Shown here piece by piece: positions 1-7,444 of a stretch of DNA of 64,000 nucleotides. The DNA is taken from contig NZ_JBEFLP010000001.1 of the NCBI RefSeq assembly GCF_040149665.1, positions 1,798,001 through 1,862,000 on the forward strand, given 5' to 3'. The stretch comes from Sulfitobacter sp. HNIBRBA3233. Lineage in GTDB: Bacteria > Pseudomonadota > Alphaproteobacteria > Rhodobacterales > Rhodobacteraceae. Positions within the stretch are counted from its first letter, which is position 1. Every line of letters starts with the position of its first letter. The notes under the pieces were generated by a model. That model did not search any database and had not been told where the DNA came from. It saw nothing but the letters and a program-made list of their open reading frames with translations. A program made the translations under genes and the position numbers.

Positions 1-666
1 GGTGGCACTGATCCAACTGGCTGGCGACTCCCTGCGCAAGCCTTCGAGGATGCAGTCGTGCGCGCTATCTCCGATCACCTGCAAGATCATGCAGACCGAC
101 ATGCCGTTCTCGGCACATGCGACGCTACAAGGTCAGAGATCGCATCAAACGCAGTTGGTGACCTGGCCAAAACGATCAGAACTGAGACTGCCCAACCGGC
201 GTGTTCACTTATCTCAAACATTGTGATCGGACATGGTCGATTGCAAATCGCGGTTGATCAAACCGCGCTGGCTGCAGCCGTCGAACTCAAAACGGATGAC
301 CTGCACGCCTCTCTTTACGCCATCGATGTTCCGTTCACATGCCGACGGCGCGGGGTTGAGACCAGAATCATCGCCGGAGATCGCGCCGCGGCAACGGACG
401 AGACATTGCTCCGCGCCTTGCGCAACGCGCACGATTGGGCCGAATGCCTCAAATCTGGGGAGCCTCTCAAAACACTCGCCCAGCGCGTTGGACACTCTGA
501 ACGCTACATCAGACGTGTGACGTCCCTGGTCTCTCTTTCACCCAAAATCCAGAGCGCGATCCTGGATGGAACACAGCCGCTTGAGATGACCCTTGAAACA
601 CTGGTGCGCGCAGACATTCCGCTCGACTGGTCACACCAAGAGCAGCGCTTTGGATTTGGCAAATAG
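1..666 (+). CDS. Large serine recombinase, C-terminal part (runs off the left edge)
   Basis: The reading frame is open from base 1 to the stop at 664-666 and has no start inside the window, so this is the last 221 residues of a longer protein. The pattern resembles the C-terminal region of alphaproteobacterial resolvase/invertase-type recombinases: an early GWRLPAQAFEDAV-like segment, then a basic helix-turn-helix-like segment around residues 155-175 (LAQRVGHSERYIRRV), then a PLDWSHQEQRFGF ending. The catalytic N-terminal domain would lie left of the window. The neighbours are a TTCCCTG repeat array and a tRNA-Arg gene, which fits a mobile-element edge. Whether the gene is intact cannot be judged here. 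The family call rests on remembered C-terminal signatures. Confidence 0.68.
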   Translation, partial: GGTDPTGWRLPAQAFEDAVVRAISDHLQDHADRHAVLGTCDATRSEIASNAVGDLAKTIRTETAQPACSLISNIVIGHGRLQIAVDQTALAAAVELKTDDLHASLYAIDVPFTCRRRGVETRIIAGDRAAATDETLLRALRNAHDWAECLKSGEPLKTLAQRVGHSERYIRRVTSLVSLSPKIQSAILDGTQPLEMTLETLVRADIPLDWSHQEQRFGFGK

Positions 667-670
667 CCAC

Positions 671-861
671 TTCCCTGTTTGCGAATAACCGTTCCCTGAT
701 ACACACCTGAACATTCCCTGTTCCGTCTAAAAATTTCCCTGTTATCTTCCTTAGGGAAATCCCATCTAAACCTCTGACTTTGCTTCTGTAATACACCTCC
801 ACTCCCAGTGATTTTGGGTCAAATGCGCAAATTTCCCTGTAAATTGGTTATTATCAGGGAA
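671..861. repeat. Array of TTCCCTG repeats with inverted copies
   Basis: TTCCCTG occurs as direct copies at 671-677, 692-698, 714-720, 735-741 and 833-839. There is an exact inverted copy (CAGGGAA) at 855-861 and a one-mismatch inverted copy (TAGGGAA) at 752-758. The region is visibly AT-richer than its surroundings. It lies directly after the recombinase stop codon and could be a recombinase-binding or crossover region. That role is inference. Confidence 0.7.
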
Positions 862-1029
862 ATACCCAGAAAACCGGACCGGCGTTTTGAGCACAGTGAG
901 ACGACTGGCATTCAACCTGCCAATGGGCCCACCACGGGGCGTCTCTGTTGGTGTGGGGGTTTCGCAAATAGCGGGAATTGCGCAAAAATTCTGCGCTGTT
1001 CGGTCATCGAAAATGGAGACAAGGGTGGG
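862..1029. other. Intergenic remainder between the repeat array and tRNA-Arg
   Basis: No gene is supported here. Short frames in this stretch read through the tRNA and have no homology that I recognise. It may be the inner flank of an integrated element. Confidence 0.4.
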
Positions 1030-1106
1030 TGGCGGACCGAGGAGGATTCGAACCCCCGACCCCTTGATTCGTAGTCAAGTACTCTATCCAGCTGAGCTAT
1101 CGGTCC
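1030..1106 (-). tRNA. tRNA-Arg, anticodon ACG
   Basis: On the minus strand a 77-base cloverleaf starts GGACCGA and ends TCGGTCC, then the discriminator G and an encoded CCA at 1032-1030. The anticodon stem is CTTGA/TCAAG around the loop CTACGAA, giving anticodon ACG. The T-loop is GGTTCGAATCC. The 3' end faces the recombinase side, as expected if an element used this tRNA as its attachment site. Confidence 0.96.
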
Positions 1107-1116
1107 ACTGGCGGCG

Positions 1117-1145
1117 GGTTTAGTCCGCCCGCGCGGGGTATGCAA
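1117..1145 (-). promoter_or_regulatory. Putative promoter of tRNA-Arg
   Basis: On the minus strand, TTGCAT (1145-1140) is followed after 17 bases by TAAACC (1122-1117). The start of transcription would fall only a few bases before the mature tRNA 5' end at 1106. Read by eye. Confidence 0.45.
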
Positions 1146-1184
1146 GCCCTTCTCTCCGCGAATTTCACCTTTGTCGAAAAAACC

Positions 1185-2570
1185 TCAGCCCGATCTGTCG
1201 CCCTTGGGGAATCGCAGACGGAATTCGGTCCCCTCGGGGCCGGTTCTCGCCAGCCGGATGGTTCCGCCGTGGCCGCGGATCAGCTCTGCCGAGATGGCGA
1301 GGCCAAGCCCACTTCCGCCCTTGCTCATGGAGCCCTGAAACGGCTCGAACAGATGCGCCTGCGCTTTTCCCGGAATGCCGGGGCCGGTGTCTGTCAGGGT
1401 AATCAGCCATGCGTCGCTGACCTCCTCGGCCTGTACCACGATGTCGCCGGGGTTGCCCGTTGCGGCGATAGACTGGCGGGCGTTGCGGACAAGATTGCTC
1501 AGCACGCGGTGCAACTGCTCGGGATCGGCAGGCAGATGTAAATGCTGCGGCACATCGGCCCGCAGGGTGATCGGCGCCTCCCCGACGGCCAGACGCTCTC
1601 CGTCCAGCACATCCTCGACCAGCGGCGCGAGGTGCACACGGGACATGGTCGGGGTCGGCTCTTCGGCCTTGCCGAAGGCAAGTGTCGATTCGCACAGATG
1701 AACCGCGCGGGTGATAGAGCCGACAAGCTTGGGCGCCATACGCCCCACGACAGGGTCCTCGGATGCCTCGATGCGGTCCGTAAACAGCTGCGCCGAAGTG
1801 AGGATATTGCGCAGATCATGGCTGATCTTGCTGACGGCAGCACCCAGTTGGGCCAGCCGCTCTTTCTGGCGCAGCGCCGCTGTCAGTTCGGTCTGGAGCG
1901 ACTTCAGCGCCTCTTCGGCCTCGCGCAACTCGCGTATCCCCGCCGAGGGCGCGATGATGCGGCGCGCGTCTTCGGGCGCGTCCGCATAGCGCTGCATGTG
2001 GGCCACCACGCGCTTGATCGGGCGGACCAGCAGGATGCGCAGGGCCACAAACAGCAAGAGCGCCGTAATCACTGAAATCACCGCCGACAGGGCCAGGATG
2101 CGCAGGCCGTAGTCGATCATGGCGTTCCGCATGGGCGCGGTTTCCATTGTCACCTCGATCAGCAGACCCGCGTCGCGCACCGGCGCCCCGATCACACGGA
2201 TCACCTCGTTCTGGCTGCGCAGCAGACGGCGCATCGCGTCACGGATCAGGGTCAGCGCGTCGTTCTCGCGCAGGTCTATGGTGCCGGCAATCTGCCGCGG
2301 CATGGGCGAGGCCAGAACCAGCTGGCGCACGGCATCGCGCCGCAACACCACGTTGAACACCTCGGCGTTGCGCAAAAGCTCCGCTTCGAGATCGGCGTCG
2401 ATCATGTCGTCGGCCAGCAGGGTCAGCGACGCGATCTGCGCGCGCTCCAGCCGGTTGAGCATATAGTCTTCGCGAAACCGGGCGATCGACGGGACAAAGA
2501 TCAGCACTTCGGCGATCATCACGAAGATCGTCGTCAGGACAAGCAATCGTCCGGAGAGCGAATTCACCAT
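1185..2570 (-). CDS. Membrane sensor histidine kinase (orphan)
   Basis: 461 residues. Two predicted membrane helices (about 9-28 and 156-181) flank a roughly 125-residue periplasmic sensor region, followed by a HAMP-like linker. The phospho-accepting H-box is SHDLRN with His251. The ATPase domain has the N-box NLVRNARQSI (Asn363), the G1 box DTGPGIP (394-400) and the G2 box GSGLGL (419-424). It should autophosphorylate and pass phosphate to a response regulator, but no regulator gene is adjacent, so its partner and signal are unknown. It faces leftward toward the tRNA and is separated from the reductase gene by 65 bases. Family identity is clear from the motifs. The physiological role is not. 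Confidence 0.9.
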   Translation of the reverse strand: MVNSLSGRLLVLTTIFVMIAEVLIFVPSIARFREDYMLNRLERAQIASLTLLADDMIDADLEAELLRNAEVFNVVLRRDAVRQLVLASPMPRQIAGTIDLRENDALTLIRDAMRRLLRSQNEVIRVIGAPVRDAGLLIEVTMETAPMRNAMIDYGLRILALSAVISVITALLLFVALRILLVRPIKRVVAHMQRYADAPEDARRIIAPSAGIRELREAEEALKSLQTELTAALRQKERLAQLGAAVSKISHDLRNILTSAQLFTDRIEASEDPVVGRMAPKLVGSITRAVHLCESTLAFGKAEEPTPTMSRVHLAPLVEDVLDGERLAVGEAPITLRADVPQHLHLPADPEQLHRVLSNLVRNARQSIAATGNPGDIVVQAEEVSDAWLITLTDTGPGIPGKAQAHLFEPFQGSMSKGGSGLGLAISAELIRGHGGTIRLARTGPEGTEFRLRFPKGDRSG

Positions 2571-2635
2571 CGTCCGGGCCCGCCCCTATACGGGATGGCG
2601 GGAGGGATGTCGCGGCACGCGCATGCCTTCCGCCA

Positions 2636-4054
2636 TCATGGAATAAATCTCTGCACGAATCGCACCACCCGTTTGACCGTATCGCTCTCGAACAGGCGCG
2701 GACTGAAATAGGCCCCCGCGGCGCGTTTGTTCACTTCACCTATCGTCGGATACGGGGCAACCATATTGGCGATCTGGCTCATCTTCATCTTGTTGGCCAG
2801 CGCAAGCGCCCACAGGTTGATCAACTCCCCCGCCTGATAGCCGACGATCGACGCGCCCACCGGGCGCCCCCGGACAACCATGACCTTGATCATCCCCTTC
2901 GTCCGCCGCTCCGCGATGGCGCGGTCGTTGTGCGCGTAGGCGAAGCGCACGACCTCGAGCTTGCTGCCGTGCGATTTGCGGGCCTGCTCTTCGGTCAGGC
3001 CGACCTGCGCCAACTCGGGGTCGGTATAGGTTGCCCAGGGAATATGCGCGGTTTTCGCTTTCGAGGGCAGCCCGAACAGCAGCGAACGGATGACCACCCC
3101 CCCGTGGTAGCCTGCCACATGGGTAAACTGCATCCCGCCCGCGACATCCCCGATGGCATAGACCCTGCGGTTCGTGGTGCGCAGGCTCTCGTCCACGTCG
3201 ATCCCGTTCTGCGCTGGCCTGATCCCGCCCAGATGCAGGTCCAGACCGTCGGTGTTGGCCTTGCGCCCGACAGCGATCAGCAGATGCGTGCCCTTGAAGA
3301 TCCGCCCGTCCTCTGCCTCGACCTCGATCGCGCCGGCGGTGCCGCGCACCTGCGCCGCCTGCGCCCCTTCTGCGATCTCCACCCCTTCGTCGCGCAGGGT
3401 GTCCAGCACCACGGCGGCAAGCTCCGGATCGTCCTTTGCCAGCGCCTTGTCGCCTTCGATCACCGTCACCTTGCAGCCCAGCCGGATATGCGCCTGCGCC
3501 ATCTCCATGCCGATGGGTCCACCGCCGACGATCAACAGATGACCGGGCTTTTCGCGCAGATCGAACAGCGTCTCGTTCGTCTCGTAGGGCACCTCCTCCA
3601 AACCGGGGATCGGCGGCACGAGGGGCGACGAACCCGTCGCGATCACGATGCGCCGCGCCGCGATGATCGTGTCCCCCGCCTGCACCTCGTCATGGCTGAT
3701 GAAACGTCCGTATTCGCGGATGACCCGCACACCCAGCCCCTCGAACCGCTCCTGGCTGTCGACGGGCGCAATCTGCGCGATCACCTCGGCCACGTGGTCC
3801 TTGGCGGCGGCGTAATCCACCTTTCCCGGGGCATCGGCCACGCCGAAAGCAGAGGTGTTGCGCTGCCCGTAGGCGGCTTTCGCACTGGCGATCAACGCCT
3901 TGGACGGGATACAGCCGTAGTTCAGGCAGTCCCCCCCCATCTTGTGACCCTCCAGAAGGGTCACATCCGCGCCCATCTGCGCGGCGCCTGCCGCCACGGA
4001 CAGCCCGCCCGACCCGGCCCCGAGTATCAGGATATCGGTCTTGATCCGTTTCAT
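2636..4054 (-). CDS. FAD-dependent pyridine nucleotide-disulfide oxidoreductase (Lpd/MerA-like)
   Basis: 472 residues when started at the ATG at 4054, which overlaps the upstream stop as ATGA. The FAD-binding GAGSGG motif is at 12-17. The redox-active pair is in GGDCLNYGCIPSK (Cys43 and Cys48). An NAD(P)-binding GGGPIG is at 177-182. The C-terminal interface reads PYPTIGE where dihydrolipoyl dehydrogenases carry a catalytic His (H-P-T), so it is unlikely to be a standard lipoamide dehydrogenase. It is translationally coupled to a TVP38/TMEM64 membrane protein, which suggests a membrane-linked redox job. The substrate is unknown. A longer start at 4117 is possible but would overlap the upstream gene heavily. 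Confidence 0.85.
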   Translation of the reverse strand: MKRIKTDILILGAGSGGLSVAAGAAQMGADVTLLEGHKMGGDCLNYGCIPSKALIASAKAAYGQRNTSAFGVADAPGKVDYAAAKDHVAEVIAQIAPVDSQERFEGLGVRVIREYGRFISHDEVQAGDTIIAARRIVIATGSSPLVPPIPGLEEVPYETNETLFDLREKPGHLLIVGGGPIGMEMAQAHIRLGCKVTVIEGDKALAKDDPELAAVVLDTLRDEGVEIAEGAQAAQVRGTAGAIEVEAEDGRIFKGTHLLIAVGRKANTDGLDLHLGGIRPAQNGIDVDESLRTTNRRVYAIGDVAGGMQFTHVAGYHGGVVIRSLLFGLPSKAKTAHIPWATYTDPELAQVGLTEEQARKSHGSKLEVVRFAYAHNDRAIAERRTKGMIKVMVVRGRPVGASIVGYQAGELINLWALALANKMKMSQIANMVAPYPTIGEVNKRAAGAYFSPRLFESDTVKRVVRFVQRFIP

Positions 4055-4797
4055 TTCAGTAGATCCTTCCTGCCTGTAACCGCCTTGATCCCTACCGGCA
4101 GGATCGACAGAGCACAAAGCCCGAGGATCGGCAGCAGGATATGCGGCTCGAATATGATGCCCAGATCGGGCGTGCCGCCGCGTGCGAATACCGCCCCCAG
4201 CCCCGCACCCACGGAGGTATAGACAATCGCGCCGGGAATGATGCCCAGAAATGTCGATACCGCAAACCTGTAGAGAGGGACGTCAAGAAATGCCGGGATC
4301 AGGTTTGCCACGAAGAACGGCACCGCCGGCACCAGCCGGATCGCGAAAAGCATCGACCATTGGTTTTCGTCGATCCCGCGCTTGATCTTCGCGACAACGC
4401 CGTCCGAAGCGTCGATCCGCGCCTTCAGCATCTCTCCCAATCCCAGACGCGCGGCCAGAAAGATCGCGATCGCGCCCAGCGTCGCACCGGCCACATTGAA
4501 GACGGTGCCGATGCCCGTGCCGAACAGGAAGCCGCCGGTCAGCGTGGCAATCGTGGCACCGGGCAGCGAAAAGCCCACGATCACCACATAGGCCAGCACG
4601 AAGACGGCGGCTGTCAGCAGGTAATTGCTGTCGCGAAAGGCGATCAGCGCCTCGCGGTTGTCGCGCAACGTCTCGAAGCTGAGGTAGTCACGCAGGAAAA
4701 ACAGCCCCGCCAGCGACACAACCGCGACCAGCGCAAGCGGGCCGAAGCGGGCGATCGTGCTTTTCTCGCTGTCTGTGGTCTGGTTCATCTCGGTCAT
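4051..4797 (-). CDS. TVP38/TMEM64 family (VTT domain) inner-membrane protein
   Basis: 248 residues with several hydrophobic segments and the family-typical glycine-rich stretch GATIATLTGGFLFG around the middle of the VTT/DedA-like domain. I chose the ATG at 4797 because AGGAG lies nine bases upstream. An in-frame ATG at 4848 has no better site. The stop overlaps the start of the flavin reductase gene, so the two are probably co-translated. Members of this family are implicated in lipid scrambling or membrane homeostasis. The role here, with a disulfide reductase partner, is unknown. Confidence 0.85.
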   Translation of the reverse strand: MTEMNQTTDSEKSTIARFGPLALVAVVSLAGLFFLRDYLSFETLRDNREALIAFRDSNYLLTAAVFVLAYVVIVGFSLPGATIATLTGGFLFGTGIGTVFNVAGATLGAIAIFLAARLGLGEMLKARIDASDGVVAKIKRGIDENQWSMLFAIRLVPAVPFFVANLIPAFLDVPLYRFAVSTFLGIIPGAIVYTSVGAGLGAVFARGGTPDLGIIFEPHILLPILGLCALSILPVGIKAVTGRKDLLK

Positions 4798-4997
4798 TTC
4801 TGGACGCTCCTGCGCGACATGTCGGTTGCGTCCGACATGACCGCACAAGATCGCGCGCGACAGGGGCTCTCACGCGTGATTGATCGGCTGTGTCGATATC
4901 TAGCGCATTTGGCCCGAATTTCTCATCGATTGAAACATATCGGGCGGTTGCTGACACAGTTTTATTGCTTCCGGGGCGGATTTCCGGCGTGCGGGGT
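4798..4997. other. Divergent intergenic region before rpmH
   Basis: This is the left part of the 297-base gap between the divergent TVP38 and rpmH genes. I see no gene. It must hold the leftward promoter for the TVP38-reductase pair, but no convincing hexamers stand out. Confidence 0.4.
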
Positions 4998-5026
4998 TTG
5001 ACTTGGTCCGCCATCCTCTTTAGGGG
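4998..5026 (+). promoter_or_regulatory. Putative promoter of rpmH-rnpA-yidD
   Basis: TTGACT (4998-5003) and TAGGGG (5021-5026) are separated by 17 bases, 69 bases before the rpmH start. The -10 box is GC-rich, as at other promoters in this window. Confidence 0.45.
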
Positions 5027-5094
5027 ACAGGTCTGAATTGACGCGAGGCAGCGATTCCGCCGCCCGCACCCCTGCTTTTGATGGAGACGGAGCG

Positions 5095-5229
5095 ATGAAA
5101 CGCACCTACCAACCTTCGAACCTCGTCCGCAAGCGCCGCCACGGGTTCCGTGCCCGTATGGCGACCAAAGCCGGCCGCAAGATTCTGAACGCGCGCCGCG
5201 CCCGTGGCCGGAAATCGCTCAGCGCGTAA
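5095..5229 (+). CDS. rpmH: 50S ribosomal protein L34
   Basis: 44 residues, highly basic, starting [19 protein letters not shown], the canonical L34 N-terminus, and ending KSLSA. This is the normal length for the family. L34 binds 23S rRNA in the large subunit. The gene heads the conserved rpmH-rnpA-yidD run. Only eight bases separate it from the first rnpA start. An in-frame upstream ATG at 5038 is rejected because L34 always begins at this methionine. Confidence 0.99.
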
Positions 5230-5237
5230 ATCACGCG

Positions 5238-5681
5238 TTGCGATCTGATCGCATGGCACCGTCGCACCCTCTCTCGCCCGGCCTTTCGCCGGAAGAGACG
5301 CAGGATGCGGCGGTTTCGTCGTGCGTGCCGCCTTCCACGCTGACGAAACGCCGTGATTTCCAACGGGCCAGCCGCGCACGTCGCGTCGCCATGCCCGGCT
5401 TCATTCTGCAGGCACGTCAGCGGAGTGCGGGCGAAACCGACACGGACGGTCTGCGCGTCGGTTACACCTGCTCCAAGAAAGTCGGCAACGCCGTCGCACG
5501 CAACCGCGCAAAGCGCCGCCTGCGCGAAGCTGTGCGCCTGACGCTGCCGCCCCTCGCCCGCCCCGACCATGACTATGTGTTGATCGGTCGCCGCGATGCG
5601 ACTGCGCACCAGCCCTTCGCCGCGCTGTGCAAGGACATTGCCCGCGCATTGGCCATACTGCACGCGGACACCAAGGCGTGA
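5238..5681 (+). CDS. rnpA: Ribonuclease P protein component
   Basis: 147 residues with the signature basic segment NAVARNRAKRRLRE near the middle, which contacts the RNase P RNA. The protein assists the catalytic RNA in removing 5' leaders from pre-tRNAs. It lies just downstream of rpmH, as in most bacteria. The N-terminus before LTKRRDF is longer than in E. coli and not conserved in my memory. Translation could also begin at the ATG at 5253. The stop codon overlaps the yidD start as GTGA. Confidence 0.96.
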   Translation: MRSDRMAPSHPLSPGLSPEETQDAAVSSCVPPSTLTKRRDFQRASRARRVAMPGFILQARQRSAGETDTDGLRVGYTCSKKVGNAVARNRAKRRLREAVRLTLPPLARPDHDYVLIGRRDATAHQPFAALCKDIARALAILHADTKA

Positions 5682-5914
5682 CGCCGCTCGCGCGGGTGCT
5701 GTCCCTGCCGGTGATGTTCTACCGCCTCGTTTTCAGCCCCTGGGTGGGATTCAACTGCCGCTACCAGCCGACATGCTCGGCCTACGCGCTGGAGGCACTG
5801 CAAAAGCATGGCGGGTTGCGCGGCAGCTATCTGGCCGCCCGCCGCATCGGTCGCTGCCATCCGTGGGGCGGCGACGGCTATGATCCGGTTCCCGAGCCAC
5901 CGTCAGACCCCTGA
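5678..5914 (+). CDS. yidD: Membrane protein insertion efficiency factor YidD
   Basis: 78 residues from a GTG at 5678 that overlaps the rnpA stop. The family hallmark NCRYQPTCSAYALEAL is present, followed by RCHPWGGDGYDPVP. YidD is a small membrane-associated protein that helps YidC-dependent insertion. A frame extension to 5627 is discounted because it lies entirely inside rnpA. yidC itself is 3.2 kb downstream, separated by a DUF3833 gene, ttcA and an EAL gene, although these genes are often near neighbours. Confidence 0.94.
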   Translation: MTPLARVLSLPVMFYRLVFSPWVGFNCRYQPTCSAYALEALQKHGGLRGSYLAARRIGRCHPWGGDGYDPVPEPPSDP

Positions 5915-5920
5915 CCGGAC

Positions 5921-6457
5921 CTAGGATTTTTCGAAGGTTATGATGACCTCGCCGATATCGACGCCGTATTTTTTCATGTAGGCGCGATTGAGGACAGTGC
6001 CGCCGCCCATGTCCCACATCCAGTCGTTGAATGCGACGCGCAGGGTGCCGTCGGGAACGGGCAGGTCGATCCTGTAGGTCCAGTTGAAAGTATCGCCGCG
6101 CTCCTGTCCGGTCGCAACACCCAGCACGCCGTCGGCAGTGCCTTCCCACGTCTGGTCCGCGGTTATCGGGCCGGTCTTACGCAGGGTCCAAATGCGCTGC
6201 TCGGTCGATCCGTCCTCATAGACGAAATCCTCGACCAGCTTCAGGGTCTCACCGTCCCACGTGCCGGTCACATCCACGTCGAACCTGCGCCGCACGGTCC
6301 CGAACACGTCCTGAAACTGGCCCTTGGCCACGGTATGGCCCTGAAAGTACCGTTCGAGATCGAAATTCCGTTGCGACAGTTTCTCGTCGTCCAGCGCGGG
6401 CTTGCCCGTGCAGGCCCCCAACACCAACAACGCCGCAGCAATTATCATGTAACGCAT
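5921..6457 (-). CDS. DUF3833 family lipoprotein
   Basis: 178 residues. The N-terminus is a lipoprotein signal with the lipobox LGAC (cysteine about residue 16), so it is probably anchored in a membrane facing the periplasm. The body is rich in beta-forming WxG-type segments (DVTGTWDGETL, EDFVYEDGSTEQRIWTLRK) typical of DUF3833. I chose the ATG at 6457 because GGAGGAG sits six bases upstream. A GTG three bases earlier is too close to it. The gene reads against its neighbours and is convergent with yidD. The function of the family is not established. Confidence 0.85.
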   Translation of the reverse strand: MRYMIIAAALLVLGACTGKPALDDEKLSQRNFDLERYFQGHTVAKGQFQDVFGTVRRRFDVDVTGTWDGETLKLVEDFVYEDGSTEQRIWTLRKTGPITADQTWEGTADGVLGVATGQERGDTFNWTYRIDLPVPDGTLRVAFNDWMWDMGGGTVLNRAYMKKYGVDIGEVIITFEKS

Positions 6458-6533
6458 CACACGCTCCTCCGGGCTTCACCGGACAAACTAACGTGATATA
6501 GGGAAATTCAACTGCCCGCCGAGGAGTTCCGCA

Positions 6534-7367
6534 ATGCTCGACCAACCCGAAGAAATCCACGCGCTCTTTCAGGGTGCCCCGCAGACGACCGAGTTCCGCA
6601 AGCTGCGCAAGCGTATCGTGCGCTACACCCGCGAGGCGATCGAACAATACGGGATGATCGAAGAGGGCGGCAAATGGCTGGTCTGCCTGTCCGGCGGCAA
6701 GGACAGCTATACCCTTCTGGCCGTGCTGCACGAGCTGCAGTGGCGCGGGCTGTTGCCGGTGGAAATTCTTGCCTGCAACCTCGATCAGGGCCAGCCGGGA
6801 TTTCCCGCCACCGTCCTGCCGGAGTTTCTGGAGCGGATGGGCGTGCCGCACCGGATCGAATATCAGGACACCTATTCCATCGTCATGGACAAGATACCGG
6901 CCGGGCGGACCTTCTGCGCGTTGTGCTCGCGGCTGCGGCGCGGCAACCTCTACCGGATCGCGCGCGAGGAAGGCTGCACCGCGGTGGTTCTGGGCCATCA
7001 CCGCGACGATATTCTGGAAACCTTCTTCATGAACCTCTTTCACGGCGGCAGGCTGGCGACCATGCCGCCGAAATTGCTGAACGAAGAGGGCGATCTGTTC
7101 GTCTATCGCCCTCTGGCCCATGTCGCGGAAGCGGATTGCGAAAGATTCGCCTCGGCGATGAAATATCCGATCATCCCCTGCGATCTGTGCGGATCGCAGG
7201 ACGGCCTGCAACGCCAGCAGGTCAAAGCGATTCTGGATGGCTGGGAAACGAATAGCCCCGGCAGACGGCAAGTGATGTTCCGCGCGCTGATGAACGCCCG
7301 TCCGTCGCATCTGCTCGACCCCAAAATATTTGATTTCGCTGGCCTTTCCCGGGATCTCGAAAAATAG
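6534..7367 (+). CDS. ttcA: tRNA 2-thiocytidine(32) synthetase TtcA
   Basis: 277 residues. The ATP-pyrophosphatase P-loop SGGKDS is at 53-58. Cysteines that can carry the iron-sulfur cluster occur as CALC (Cys128, Cys131) and as Cys216/Cys219 in CDLC. GHHRDD follows the P-loop domain, as in TtcA/TilS relatives. The enzyme thiolates cytidine 32 of certain tRNAs using ATP and a sulfur donor. Length matches the family. It lies alone on the plus strand between a divergent DUF3833 gene and an EAL gene. Confidence 0.93.
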   Translation: MLDQPEEIHALFQGAPQTTEFRKLRKRIVRYTREAIEQYGMIEEGGKWLVCLSGGKDSYTLLAVLHELQWRGLLPVEILACNLDQGQPGFPATVLPEFLERMGVPHRIEYQDTYSIVMDKIPAGRTFCALCSRLRRGNLYRIAREEGCTAVVLGHHRDDILETFFMNLFHGGRLATMPPKLLNEEGDLFVYRPLAHVAEADCERFASAMKYPIIPCDLCGSQDGLQRQQVKAILDGWETNSPGRRQVMFRALMNARPSHLLDPKIFDFAGLSRDLEK

Positions 7368-7444
7368 AAACAATTTTTTCGAGATATTTTCGATACGTTA
7401 ACCTCCGCTTGTTTTCGTACCCGCTAGAGTAGTGGGGTGGGCGC

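Noticed and set aside
808-1145. Short frames in both strands around the tRNA, one with a repeated EEDSNPRPL-type end
   Set aside because: They are translations of tRNA-Arg and its flank, a well-known artefact.
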